Below are positions 24,606 to 36,408 of a DNA stretch of 64,000 nt, piece by piece. The position numbers and the translations under genes were made by a program. Position 1 is the first letter of the stretch. Each line of letters opens with the position of its first letter. The notes below the pieces were generated by a model. The model saw only the letters and a list, made by a program, of their open reading frames with translations, was not told the DNA's origin and did not search any database. This stretch comes from Berghia stephanieae. Lineage: Eukaryota > Mollusca > Gastropoda > Nudibranchia > Aeolidiidae. The stretch is taken from the NCBI GenBank assembly GCA_034508935.3, contig CM067444.1, positions 82,003,243-82,067,242 of the forward strand, written 5' to 3'.

Positions 24606-24935
24606 GTGTGCTAATGAATTTGGCAATAACAGAAAATGAATTGAGTAGAAAAGTGCCAGAAGACAGTAGAGGAAAAATTTTTTTGCTGCAATGGGAGCTG
24701 GTACGACAACTCTGCCTGGCCGTGAGAGGGATGCTATTCAGTCGACGCCATCCACCACTAAAAAAAGTGGTTTCAAACGTAGTGTCTATCCTGAGTCCCT
24801 CTTCCTTCTTGAGGTCACTCCGCGAAGGTTTGTTTACAATACAAGCCAGCAGTAATGCTAAGGCTCTATTCTCAACACAAACATGTAACATAGAGACGAT
24901 TGAGACATTGAGTAACCTCCGATATTGGGGTTGAA
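24606..24935. repeat. Partial relative of the 24936 element with unique sequence
   Basis: The left ~95 bp (aataacagaaaatgaattga, aaagtgccagaagacagtag) repeats the adjacent element; the remaining ~230 bp (including an aaaaaaagtggtttcaaacg stretch) is not recognised. Open frames here on both strands have no recognisable domain. Confidence 0.5.
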
Positions 24936-25100
24936 TTCAGAAAAGCGAGTGGAGCAGGCACTCATGTTGATAATAACAGAAAATGAAGTGAGTAGAAAAG
25001 TGCCAGAAGACAACAGAGAATAAAAATTTTGCGGCTATTGGGGGCTTGAACCCGCGACCCAACATATGTGCCTGCTCCACTAACTTTTCTGAATTTGGCA
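24936..25100 (-). mobile_element. Short element with a tRNA-like B box and 26-bp terminal inverted repeats
   Basis: The ends read ttcagaaaagcgagtggagc and its inverse gctccactaacttttctgaa; inside, antisense gggcttgaacccgcgaccc is a B box. A related block at 24606-24700 and a second complete copy at 58545-58710 share agaaaagtgccagaagacaa. Confidence 0.65.
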
Positions 25101-25129
25101 ACAGGGCGGCCAGATGGTGATCCACAGTT

Positions 25130-26550
25130 ATTTATAAATAATCATTTGAGTCAAAGGTGGTATAATTATGACCCTTAATTTAAAAAAGGTTTGCAAGTTA
25201 TTCGTATATCAATCTGTAAAAATTAGTTTTATAATTTGTAGATTGTCCATTAATTCTTTGATAGTTGACAAAAATTTAACATGGGCTGTAAAGAACAATT
25301 TTGACCCCCAACCCTATTTTATTAAAAGAATAGATAAAAGTGTTTATATTTTTCTTTCTTTTCTTCTGTTTTGAGAGCAATTTTACAAGTTTAATCATGC
25401 TGTTACTCGCTGAAAATGGGATGTTGTATCATTTAGGCAAAGGGAACTGCTACAATTTTAGTGAGAGATTATTTCAAAGTCTCTTTGAATCCCGATTGTT
25501 TAATTGCTAGAGCACTCGATTTACATGCAAAGGGACTGAGATTGGTCCTGCATGAAGTCGAGATTTATTTTTTTCTGAGTCTTGGGCAATTTTTAATGTC
25601 TTCTGGAAATCAATATACCTCAAATTTTTTGTGGATAATCATCAGTGTGTGATTCGACAAAAGGGGCATTGATGGATAACTCTTGGGTGAGTTTAGTGAC
25701 TTACAATTTCGCTGTATTATGCTATCGTCTGTCATACTTTTTGAAATAATGTTCAACTCTTATTTATTGGATTTATCACTGCATACTACTTATCATGTAG
25801 TAGGTTTCTTTATCATTCCTTCCACCACCTCCCCCCCCCCCCCCCCCCCCCCCGGTCTAGAGTCTAATCTCACACAGTTTTGAGGTTGCTTATATTTCTA
25901 TGAATCAAGAAATCCTATCGATTTACTTCTTCTCTGATTCATACGGCTCATAGGTGACTTAAACTTAAAACAAACAAATGTTTGTGGTCGTCCTGCAAGA
26001 AGGACCTTTATGTTGTAAAATTGAAGACATGGCTCTATTACTATTAGTTGATGTGTATTTTATCTTTGATTTGTTTTCAAGTCTGTGGTAGCAACTGAAA
26101 TTTTACGATTAAAGTAAGGATAATTACATTACAGTTATTTTACAACCTGTATTTTACAGGAACATTTTTTTTTTATTACGTGGAATAATAAATCTTGATT
26201 GTGATATTATTTTTACACTCATATGGAGTGAGATCTTTTGTTTACAGATTTTCAGATTTTTTTTTTTAATGTTTGATGTATAAAATTTTTTCATTTATAT
26301 ATAATCTTTGGAATGTGAAATCATGATCATTTGATAGTGTTTATAATAAAAATAATAACCTATTTTGTTATGGGAAGAACCCGAATTGGCGGCATCAATA
26401 TTGTATTATAATTATAAGTGTTATTCTTTGTAAAAAAAAAAATAATAAAAATAACAACATGCATTAAATGTTAATATCTGAACGCATCTTGTTTTATATC
26501 AGAATATATATCTGGATTTTATTTGGATATTTACAATCGGGTGATGAAAA
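25130..26550. other. Spacer, little recognised
   Basis: Only a decayed SINE-B (25480-25665) and a C run (25831-25853) are visible; the rest is unique AT-rich DNA with no coding signal. Confidence 0.6.
25480..25665 (+). mobile_element. SINE-B copy, decayed
   Basis: It retains attgctagagcactcgattt, catgcaaagggactgagatt and gaagtcgagattt; the 3' half is poorly conserved. Confidence 0.6.
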
Positions 26551-26551
26551 G

Positions 26552-26832
26552 CCTGTTAGGCGATAATACAATTTTTTTCCGACAGAGACAACGCTGTTAA
26601 CGGCCAGGTACTCATTTTATACCGCAGAACAGTGAATGTGAGTAAAGAGCCTTTTACAAGGACTCAACTATGCGCCGGGCGAGGCTCAAACCCAGGAACT
26701 TCCGATCCGAAAGCGAGTGTCATACCACAATACGATATAGCCACATTGTTATGTGTTTCTGTTGGTCAGGGACCCTTTGTAAAGCAATTTGAGCACGTTT
26801 AGTGGATAACGCGCTATACAAAAGCTCATGTT
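26552..26832. mobile_element. SINE-A head-to-head mosaic
   Basis: Antisense SINE-A body and head (26552-26745: gcctgttaggcgat to ccacaatacgatatagccaca) abut a sense SINE-A tail (26746-26832: ttgttatgtgtttctgttgg to acgcgctatacaaaagctc). Two copies met in opposite orientation, or one was partly inverted. Confidence 0.75.
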
Positions 26833-26841
26833 TCTTTTTTG

Positions 26842-27141
26842 TTCTACTACTACTACTACCATTTTCATTACTATTACTACTCCTATCACTATGTACTACA
26901 ATTGCTATTACCAACTACTCTACTACTAATACCACTACTACCACCGCCACCACCACTCCTCCTAATCCTACTAATACCTCTGTTACTTCTACTATAACCA
27001 CTAACATTACAACCATCTCCATTACTACTTTTAGTACTCTTCACTTCTACTATTTTTATTAAATTATTATTATTATCATTACTATTATTATCATTATAAT
27101 TACTACTACTACTACTCTATTACTATTACTCATGTTACTAC
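26842..27141. repeat. (ACT)n-type trinucleotide region
   Basis: About 300 bases of CTA/CCA/CAC triplets with interruptions, target of the element at 27142 and continued at 28563-28615. The Thr-rich ORF here is an artefact of the repeat. Confidence 0.9.
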
Positions 27142-27596
27142 TAGTGCCGCGCTGAGGACCGGACCGAGGACCGGTCTTTTAGCTGTGAACCGTGGTCTGG
27201 TCCCAAAGAGGAAGACCGCCGGCGGTCCTCACTTCTTATCACCTTTCAACGGTCTGGCGCCATACTACTTCCCCAGCGATTCGTTGCCTCGGTCCTTTGC
27301 CTATCTTCCACCAATCACCACCCATCCCACTTAATTAATCGCACCCACCCCCCTTTGCCATACACTAAACGACACAGACGACCATAGAGGCAGACGACCA
27401 CCTCCCTCCACTCCGCAAACCGCCCTTTCGTGTGTGAGATGGGGGAACAGGAGGCGCACGCCTTGGACGATTCCATTATACGGGGTAAATTTCAAAATTT
27501 ACTACACCATAATGATCGCAATGACAATGATCTATGATGAAGGCATGACCCCTCTTCTCTAATGGGTTATTGTTTGAAATGTATGTGACTACTAAA

Positions 27597-27597
27597 G

Positions 27598-27641
<44 letters not shown>
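27597..27641. repeat. (TG)n microsatellite
   Basis: About 22 uninterrupted TG dinucleotides inside the 27142-28562 element. Confidence 0.95.
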
Positions 27642-27642
<1 letters not shown>

Positions 27643-27861
27643 TCAAACCTAGCAAGTTGCAAGTCTGATTTTTTGTTTTCTTTTGTCCATCTCTTGTCGC
27701 CACTCCTTTCTATCGCATTGTTGTCATTTAAAATAATACAATAATATTAAAATTTCGTTTGGTGTTTTAACTAATCAAATAATATGAGTTTCATTAGTTT
27801 CTTCCTTCCAAAAAAACCAGTTATAACGTCTGTATTTTTAAAAGGTCCAATAGAATATTTG

Positions 27862-28012
27862 GGGACCCCGATAGCTCAGTTGATAGAGCACTCTCTTTAT
27901 ACGCAAAGGGCCAGAGATCGATCCCGGGTGCAGTCGAGTTTTTTTCTGAATCCCTGTCTACTCAGCAGTGAATGGGTAGCTGGGTTTGTTAGATCTGGCG
28001 AAAAGTCACCAT
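27862..28012 (+). mobile_element. SINE-B inside the 27142-28562 element
   Basis: A clear head (ccgatagctcagttgataga, gatcgatcccgggtgcagtc) and the start of the body (gggtagctgggtttgttaga); it is 3'-truncated. Confidence 0.8.
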
Positions 28013-28114
28013 CGACCCCACTTATTACTTATTACTTATTACCGCATCCACCCCCTCTTATTATAACTTCACGTCTCTCTCTTACTCTTCAATGCTCGCT
28101 GCCCTCTCATGTGT

Positions 28115-28145
<31 letters not shown>

Positions 28146-28614
28146 TAGGAGTTGCGTGTGTGTATAAACGCCACGAACAACTCGATCAACGCCTTGGGTG
28201 ATTCCATTATCTCCGTTAATGGGGATAAATTTCAAATTTTATTCACGCTAAATTATCGAAGTAACAATGAAGTACTGTGATCAAATAAAGAAGGCATCAC
28301 CCCTCTTCTCTAATTAGGTTACAATTTGAAATGAGTGTGACTACTCCGTGTGTTTTACTCCTGTAGACCACGGTTTTCATCGTGTAGCGGTCTTTAACGG
28401 TTCAAGAATGAACGATCCCATGGTCCCAAAGGTCAAAACGGTCTCTCAAGAATGTTCAATGTCGAAAAGGACCGCCGGTCCTAGGACCGGTCCTTGCGGT
28501 TTTCATTTCCCAGGGACCGTAGGACCGTGGTCCTTAAGCTTGCCAAGGACCGCCTCGCACTAGTTACTACTACTAAACTACTACTATTACTCCTCCTACT
28601 ACTACTACTACTAT

Positions 28615-29132
28615 TGGGTGGGGTTCCTGACCTCCCATAGTGGGCAGGGAGGTACTTACTGAGTCTTCTATCCCCCTATGTCTGTTTTCCAACATGCTTT
28701 CTGTCTTTGTCTTGGAATGAGATTACTTGGTTTTGTCCTGGCCCTGGCTGGGAGGGAAACAGTCAAATGTATAGTTTTGGGAGATGATATTTTTTTCCTT
28801 GTAAATCATCTCTCTATTATGCACTGTATTATGTTTGGTTTATATATTTTATATGATTTGTAAACATTTGAGTGTATTCCTCTTAGTAGGGACCTGTGCT
28901 TGTGTCTGGATGAGACTTTTAGGTGATCTCAAACTAAGTACACTGATAGTGTGCTCTTGGAATCTACATCTGTTCCCTATTTGAACCAATTCCCCTTTAT
29001 CTACCTTATTCTTGGATGCTTTAATTGTAATTCTAGAACTTTTTACTATCCCATTTTCTTCCTTTTTACTGGCGCTGATATGTCCTGAATGTGTTGCAAG
29101 CGCCGTAAAACCCTTAAAAACAAAAACAAACT
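28615..29132 (+). mobile_element. Rep533 copy, near full length
   Basis: It runs from tgggtggggttcctgacctc through gcaagcgccgtaaaaccc to an A-rich tail. It is inserted in a (CTA)n tract, so the target duplication (ctactacta) is not informative. It lies directly right of the 8-bp TSD of the 27142-28562 element. Confidence 0.85.
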
Positions 29133-29569
29133 ACTACTACTACGACTACTATATACTGCTTCTACCACCACCATCACTGCTACTGCTACTACATGTACAG
29201 CTATATTGGGCTAATGAACCGTTCGTGTCGTTTCTGTCTCGGTGGACACACCCAAAGTTTCTGGCATGACGGTTTTTTGCATCGCTTGCATGTCGGCCGC
29301 AAAATCTACAGCTTTTTACAATTAAAAAAAAAAATCTAGATTTTATAAATGTGTGGGAGTAGCATCCGTCAACTGCGCAGGCCTATTTATTTTTTGGCAG
29401 GGTTTTTTTTTTTTTTTTACACTGCTTTAACAAAGGAAATAATTGCACAGCAAGTTTTTCACAGCAACACCATTACCAAAAAAGAGCTCCATAATCACCG
29501 TAGGCTGAACTGCTGTACTGTAATGGATTGCTTATCTTCTGATCAACCAATAAGTACGGATTGACCCAG

Positions 29570-30235
29570 GGTTCTTGTGAGCACCAATGGGGATTGAACC
29601 AGGGACCATTTGAGATGGAGATCCACGGAGATAAAACCCAGGATAATGGGTGGCCAATATTAGAGGGAAGGAACCTTGTGACCCTGGGTTGTAGATAGTG
29701 TAGTGGGAAATGAATTCGCGGACAAGACGGCAATGTAGACACAAGTGGGAAGTGAACCTGGGTACACTCTGGACTATGGGATAACAACCATTGGACAGTA
29801 AACCCAGGATTTTGGAATGTGAACACAAGTGCAGTAAACCTGCATCCACTTTTTGAGATAGATACTCAGAACAAAGTCGAGGTGGATTGCAGCAGGGAGT
29901 GAACCTGAACTATGTAAGGTGAACATTAGTTGGGAGTGAATATGGGAAATATACACAAGTGAGGAGTACACCTGGGACTATGGGATGTTGAAACCAGCGG
30001 AGAGTAGAGACATGACTGTGAGATATGGACATCTGAGAAAAGTAATCTTGTATTTTTGGGATAAGGACACCTATGGAGAGTGAATCTGGGATTATGGGAG
30101 TTGGACATCACCGGGAAGTGATTATGGAACCACAGGATATGGACTCCGGTGGGGAGTGAACCTGGAACCGTGGGAGGTGGACACAAATGGGAATTGAACG
30201 CTGGACAATGTAATATGGACACCAGTGGTATTGTT
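29570..30235. repeat. 42-bp minisatellite, long locus
   Basis: About sixteen degenerate units built on ggacaccagtggggagtgaac and ctgggactatgggatat. The unit length of 42 keeps a - strand frame open with a 14-residue period; it looks like a repeat-driven ORF. Confidence 0.85.
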
Positions 30236-30659
30236 ACTCGAATGTGAGGTTTTATCCATAGAATACCCCTGACATTTGAGATTGAAGGTAGGCAATTACT
30301 GCGACAGCTTTGTTGAGGGTGATTTTTAAAAAAAAAATCTTATTATTAGCATTTTGTAATGATCATTTTTTAGTTAATCTCTCTCTCTCTCTCTCTCTAC
30401 CAATTACTCAGGCTCACAGCGCTTTACTCTTTCATGAACTTATACTTATTGTCAGTTTTTACGAACATCAATCGAACTTTTTTTTTGCAAATTTTGTTGG
30501 TTATTTTTGCTTGCAAAATTTGGGTATTTGCAAAAAAACCGCCATGCCAGCCAAACGAAACTATCAAATCAGATTTTGCCTCCGGCACAAAAAGACGTAT
30601 CGTTTATTGATCTTTTCCGTGTTGGACACATGGCCTATGTCTCATCCTGACACAAGCAC

Positions 30660-31325
30660 AAGTCCCCACTAAGACTAAGAGTAATACACTCAAATGTTTG
30701 TTTACAAATCATTTAGATGTACACATAACAAACAATACAGTGCATAACAGAGATGATTTAAAAGTTTAAAAAATATCATCTCCCAGAACTTTAACTCTGT
30801 ACATTTGACTTTCCCTCTCAGCCAAGGATTCCGACCAGGGAAAGGACAAAGCCAAGCAATATCACTCCAAGACACAGACTCTTATTTAAAAAATTGAGTT
30901 TTTTTTCAGCGCAATATCCACTTAATGTGCTCAAAGCACTTTACAAAGGGTCCTTGACCAACAGTAACATGTAACGTGTAGAACGAGACATAACGCCTGT
31001 TAGGCGATATTACACCTTTTTTCCGACAAAGACAACGCTGTTGACGGCCAGGTACTCACTTTACACCCGAGTACGATGAGAGCATGTGAGTAAAGAGTCT
31101 TTTCCGAGGACTCAACTGTGCACTGGGCGAGGCTCGAACCCCAGAACCTTACGATCCGAAAGTGAGTATCATACTCATACCACAAAGACTATATTTGTTT
31201 TCCAACTTTCTCTTTTTGAAAGAGAGAAAGCAAGTTGGAATTAAATAGTAGAAGACAGTTCATGAACCCCACCCAGTGTCCCCACTAAGAGGAGCACACT
31301 CAAATGTTTACAATTACAAGATACA
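30660..31325 (-). mobile_element. Rep533 copy interrupted by SINE-A
   Basis: Antisense Rep533 text (ccccactaag, acactcaaatgtttg, catctcccag, gactttccctctcag) stops near 30885 where a SINE-A copy (30898-31188) begins. Rep533 text (gcaagttgg, tagaagacag, ccccacccag) resumes after it. A short head-to-head Rep533 scrap forms a hairpin at about 31200-31240. Confidence 0.7.
30898..31188 (-). mobile_element. SINE-A inserted in Rep533
   Basis: Full antisense copy: cagcgcaatatccacttaat, gttaggcgatattac, gaggctcgaacccc. It interrupts the Rep533 copy at 30660-31325, so it is younger than that copy. Confidence 0.8.
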
Positions 31326-33307
31326 CTCCATCACGGTTTCCTCGAACTCATTCGAATGTCCCGAATTATTTTCTTATTATTGTTATCATTCCATTCCTTC
31401 CACTAATTTTCACCTTGAACACGGTTTCCTCGAACTAATTTCACCCAGCCAACGTTAAAAAATTAATTAAATTTTGTTTCATTTTAATTGCGCCCGGTGA
31501 TTTCGACCACTGATGACTTAACTGTGATATTGATAGTTACTTATGCATTGTCACAGTAAAGGTTGTTCACAATTATCTTATTAAATTTTACTTTATTGAG
31601 AACTGAATTCATCTCACTCCAGTTATATTTCAGTAGGCTTAGATAAACTTTACCTTCTAATATTAGATCGTCTTTCCTTTTATAGCCTTCCCTCGAATTA
31701 ATTTCTAATTAGTGAATACTTTTCGTTCTACATTCTGTCACGTAGCCACTTATTATAAAAGCTGATAGGTCTAACATTCGACACTCACTTTCTCTCCACA
31801 ATCTATGCCGGACGGCCAGTCACTCTATTCCTATATATATATTGTAAGATTTTTATCTTTTGGGACTTTGTAGATATTATATCTACACCATTAAGACGCC
31901 GGAGCTTTTAACTTTGATTGTATAATCTTCAAGGATCAAACCCAAGCCCGCTGTACTACACTATAACCTCTTACCAATTGCCTGGAAGTGGAATTTTACG
32001 AGTCCAATCCTGTTATCAGAGGAATAGATCATCCAAGCCCATCAACTGCCTGGAAACGTAAACTTACGAACCTGAGATATTATCATAAGTTACGTAAAAT
32101 ATTCATATCTCTATTTGTAACTGCCACGATCACTGTTTATCTCTTTTAATTAAATTTCATCATTATTTTTATTTCATTGTAAACAAATCGTTAATTGTTT
32201 TTCATTTATAGTAACTAGTAAATTCTGGGGCCTCATTCTACATATATCTTTATGCATAGTCGAGTAGCTCTTTACTCACTTGAGACCATGACATGCATGA
32301 ATCGTGTGTATCTATCTACAATGCATGTGTGCATATGCAATATACACACAGCCACTCTCACTCACACACTCCATCGCCGCTTCACATAAAAGACACTTCT
32401 CTACTTATCTTTTCACTTCACATAAAAGACACTTCTCTGCTTATCTTTTCACTTCGCCATTAGTTCCAAATTCAATGCCATGAGACATGACGTGATCATG
32501 TTAGGGTACGGCGGTAAAGAAATGTGATACAGCAATCTCTATCTCTATCAAAAGACACCACCCACCCAGGAAAGGATCTCAACCCACATCCGGGTTGTAG
32601 AAAAAAAAAAGAAGAAAACCCCATTCCAATCTTTTACAAAAAAAAAGGGGGGGAAAGTTATCACTACCACTTTTCCATTCACAAAAATGAACTGGTGGCA
32701 CCAATTAATAACAAAGGAAAAAATAAATCACTTATTTTGACTATGAAATTTAATATGGTAATTATATACAACATGCTGTACAAAATCTGGAACAAATGAA
32801 TGGCAATCATTAGTCTTTAAAATCTTAACAAATACAATGATGTAACAGTCTCCACAATGGAAAGGTCAACATTGAGGTGAACGACATCATAAAATGCCAT
32901 CTATATACATGATAACCTCACAAATAAAACTCATGATTCTGTTATAAGGAATTCAAATGCGCGTGTGACACTTTCACCACCCGGGGAAAAAGTAAGGCAA
33001 AGGGGAATGGTTGAAAGGGAGTAGAGAATTGGGTCTGTCTCAAGTCTCAGAGGGAAGCGTACTATTTGTGTGTCGAGCCTTGACGATTGCTATTTTACGA
33101 TGTATGGGGTTATTACACTCATTTTAGCGCCAGTGAAAAGAAAAATGAGAAAGACAAAAAGGAACTTAGGCAGGGCTTTCCAAAGGCAATCTATCCATGT
33201 CTTGTCTTGAGACCAACTAAAAGTTTGCCAAGGACAATACAAGATGAAACATGCCAAGCATACTCATAGGGGCACAAAGGACCAAAGAAGACAACAAGTG
33301 ACCTCTG
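31326..33307. other. Spacer, nothing coding
   Basis: Unique AT-rich sequence. It has a TATA-like ttataaaagc at 31754 and the 36-bp duplication at 32373. A faint Rep533-like stretch (tagcgccagtgaaaag) is at 33125. No ORF has a recognisable domain. Confidence 0.5.
32373..32450. repeat. 36-bp direct duplication
   Basis: cttcacataaaagacacttc tctacttatcttttca occurs twice in succession with one mismatch. Confidence 0.8.
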
Positions 33308-33318
33308 CAACCAACAAG

Positions 33319-33826
33319 TTTTATGTTTTTAAGGTTTTTACGGCGCTTGCAACACATTTAGGTCATATCAGCGCCAGTAAAAAGGAAGAAAATGGGATAG
33401 TAAAAAGTTCTAGAATTACAATTTAAGCACACAAGAAAGGGTAAGACGAAGGGGAATTGTACAAATAAGGAATTGGTGTAGATTCCAAGAGCATACCATC
33501 AATGTACTTAGTTTGAGATCACCTAAAAGTCTCATCCAGATACGAACACAGGTCCCCACTAAGAGGAATACACTCAAATGCTTACATTATAAATTTAAAT
33601 AACAAATATAATAATACATAACAGAGAGATGATTTACAAGGAAAAAAATTTCATCTCCCAAAACAATAGCTATGCATATGACTGTTTCCCTCCCAGCCAG
33701 GACAAAATCAAGTAATCTCATTCCAAGACAAAGACAGAAAGCAAATTGGAAAACAGATATACAGGGATAGAAGACACAGTAAGTGCCACCCTGCCCACTA
33801 TGGGAGGCCAGGAACCCCACCCAGTG
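33319..33826 (-). mobile_element. Rep533 copy, full length, with target duplications
   Basis: A complete antisense copy flanked by caaccaacaag at 33308-33318 and 33827-33837. The T-rich (antisense A-rich) tail abuts the left duplication, as expected for a - strand retroposon. Confidence 0.85.
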
Positions 33827-33837
33827 CAACCAACAAG

Positions 33838-34367
33838 AAATTTTTGTTTTTGTTTTTAAGGGTTTTACGGCGCTTGCAACACATTTAGGTTATATCAGCG
33901 CCAGTAAAAAGGAAGAAAATGGGATAGTAAAAAGTTCTAGAATTACGATTAAAGCACCCAAGAGAAAGTTAGACAAAGGGGAACTGGGAACAAATAGGGA
34001 TCAGATGTAGATTCCAAGAGCATACAACCAATGTACTTAGTTTGAGATCACCTATGTCTCATCCGGACACAAGCACAAAATCCAACAAAGAGGAACACAC
34101 TCAAATGCTTACATTATACATTAAAAATAACCAATATAATAATACATAACAGAGAGATGATTTACAAGGAAAAAAATATCATCTCCCAAAACAATAACTA
34201 TGCATTTGACTGTTTCCCTCCCAGCCAGGACTCCGACCAGGGCCCGGAAAAAACAAGTAATCTCATTCCAAGACAAAGACAGAAAGCTTGTTGGATAAGA
34301 TATAAGGGGATAGAAGACACAGTATGTACCTCCCTGCCCGCTATGGGAGGTCAGGATCCCCACCCAG
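33838..34367 (-). mobile_element. Rep533 copy, full length, in tandem with its neighbour
   Basis: A second complete antisense copy that shares the duplication at 33827-33837 with the copy on its left and ends at accaacaag (34368-34376). Both copies thus lie head to tail at one target site. Confidence 0.85.
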
Positions 34368-34649
34368 ACCAACAAGAAAAATCAAGACCCCACACAATTA
34401 TGGTAAGACGCATCCAACATTATACAGTGATGAACAAAAGAGGTATTGTCACTGAATGTTAAAAGACCAAATTCATAATAATTATTTAATCATACTAGAT
34501 TGTCTGTTTAAAATATTATATTTAACACATAGTTCAGTCAATTGCATAAGGTAGAAACGGGTAATTAAAAAAAAAAAACTCACCATATTACTACAATTAA
34601 AATTACAGGTGACTCCAGTTAATCTGATTTTATGAAATGGATTTATACA

Positions 34650-36110
34650 AGACATTATCTAATGTTTTTTAAAGGATTTTACAGCACTTACGACACAAGT
34701 CATTTCAGAACCAGTAAAAAGACAAGACAATGGATTGTTAATTGTTTTTAAGACAAAGACAGAAAGCACGTTGGAAGACAGATATAGGGGGGATAGAAGA
34801 CACAGTAAGTGCTTGCAACACATTTAAGTCACATCAGCGCCCGTAAAAAGGAAGAAAATTGGATAGTAAAAACATTCTAGATGTACAATTAAAAGAGGAA
34901 AAATTAAGACAAAAGGGAATGGTTCGTTTTTGTTGTTTGTTTTTAAGGGTTTTACGGCGCTTGCAACACATTAAGGTCATATCAGCACCAGTAAAAAGGA
35001 AGAAAATGGGAGAGTAAAAAGTTCTAGAATTACAATTAAAGCACCCGGTAAGACAAAAGGGAATTGGTTCAAATAGGGAACAGATGTAGATTCCAAGAGC
35101 ACACCGTCAAAGTACTTAGATCACCTAAAAGTCATCCAGACACAAGCACAGGTCCCAACTAAGAGGAATACACTCAAATGTTTACAAATCATATAACATA
35201 ATATGTAAACTAAATATAATACAAAACGCATAACAGAGAGATGATTTACAAGGAAAAAAAAATCATCTGCCAAAACTATAACTATACATTCCACTATTTC
35301 CCTCCCAGCCAAGGACTCCGGCCAGGGTCAGGACAAAACTTAAGTAATCTTATACCAAGACAACGTCAGGAAACAATTGGAAAGCGGGTATGGGGGGATA
35401 GAAGACACAGCATGTACCTCCCTGCCCACTATGGGAGGTCAGGATCCCCACCCAGGGGGAATGGTTCAAACAGGGAACAGATGTAGATTCCAAGAGCACA
35501 CTATTAGTGTACTTAGTTTGAGATCACCAATAAACCAGCATAAGATCCCACTAAAAGGAATACACTCAAATGTTTACAAATCATGTTAAAAATTTAAAAA
35601 TAACTACAATACAGAGAGATGATTTACAATGGAAAAAATATCATCTCCCAAAACTAACTATACATTTGACTGTCTCCCTCCTCGCCAAGGACTCCGCCCC
35701 GGACAAAACTAAGTAATCTCATTCCAAGACAAAGACAGAAAGCAATTGGAAAACAGATTTAAATTTGAGCTTTTTATATATAGCAAAATATCCACTAAAC
35801 ATGCTCAAAGTCCTTTACAAGGGGTCCCTAGCCAACAGCAACATGTAACATGATGCCTGTTAGGCGATATTACATATTTTTCGGACAGAGACAATGTTAA
35901 TGACCAGGTACTCATTTTACACCTGAGGATAGTGAGAGAATGCGAGTAAAGAGCCTTATCCAGGGACTCAACTATGCGCCGAGCAAGGCACGAACCCAGG
36001 ACCTTCCAATCCGAAAACACATGTCATAGCACAAGACCACATAACTTAGGAGGATAGAAGACCCAGCAAGTACCTCCCTGCCGACTATGGGAGGTAGGAA
36101 ACCTCATCCA
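34650..36110 (-). mobile_element. Cluster of partial and full Rep533 copies
   Basis: At least four further antisense Rep533 segments follow: a short internally deleted one (34650-34935), a nearly complete one (34938-35455), one joined directly at 35457, and its 5' end at 36050-36110. The last is split by a SINE-A copy at 35762-36045. All share orientation, which suggests local tandem duplication as well as independent insertion. Confidence 0.75.
35762..36045 (-). mobile_element. SINE-A inserted in Rep533
   Basis: Full antisense copy from gagctttttatatatagc to cacaagaccacataa. It splits a Rep533 copy exactly as at 30898, a second independent case. Confidence 0.8.
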
Positions 36111-36371
36111 GTCTTGCATGTTTCTTTCAGACTTGTCTGACAGTTTCATACACACTGCAAGGACAAATTAATTTATAGAAGAGGGGGGAATCCAAACAGT
36201 TCCCTGTGTGAATTCCACCCACCCCAAGCCCGAAGCCAGGACGTTCACTTGTTCAATGTACTTTGACATGGCATCAGAGGAAAATGAAAAATCAAAATTA
36301 AAACGAATCTTCAGGCACCTCCCCTTCAGATGCACTTGACACCACTGCAAAATATTTTTTTTCTTTTGAGA

Positions 36372-36408
<37 letters not shown>

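Larger units (their letters stand above)
27142..28562. mobile_element. hAT-like element with 8-bp target duplication
   Basis: The ends are tagtgccgcg...cctcgcacta and are flanked by gttactac on both sides (27134-27141, 28563-28570). Sub-ends are full of ggaccgg/ccggtcc blocks. Inside lie two direct copies of a ~150-bp segment (27466-27605 and 28196-28354), a SINE-B, a (TG)n and a G run. No transposase was found; an 8-bp TSD suggests the hAT superfamily. Confidence 0.75.

Noticed and set aside
26802-27062. Thr-rich secreted-looking protein
   Set aside because: Produced by the ACT/ACC triplet tract.
28678-28863. Small protein recurring in several places (CLGMRLLGFVLALAG, VLGDDIFFLVNHLS)
   Set aside because: It is the same stretch of the Rep533 repeat translated in each copy; starts and ends differ and no conserved gene structure exists.
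31450-32230. Solo LTR (TATA-like ttataaaagc followed by an initiator-like stretch)
   Set aside because: No convincing TG...CA termini, no target duplication and no second copy in the window; composition alone is not enough.
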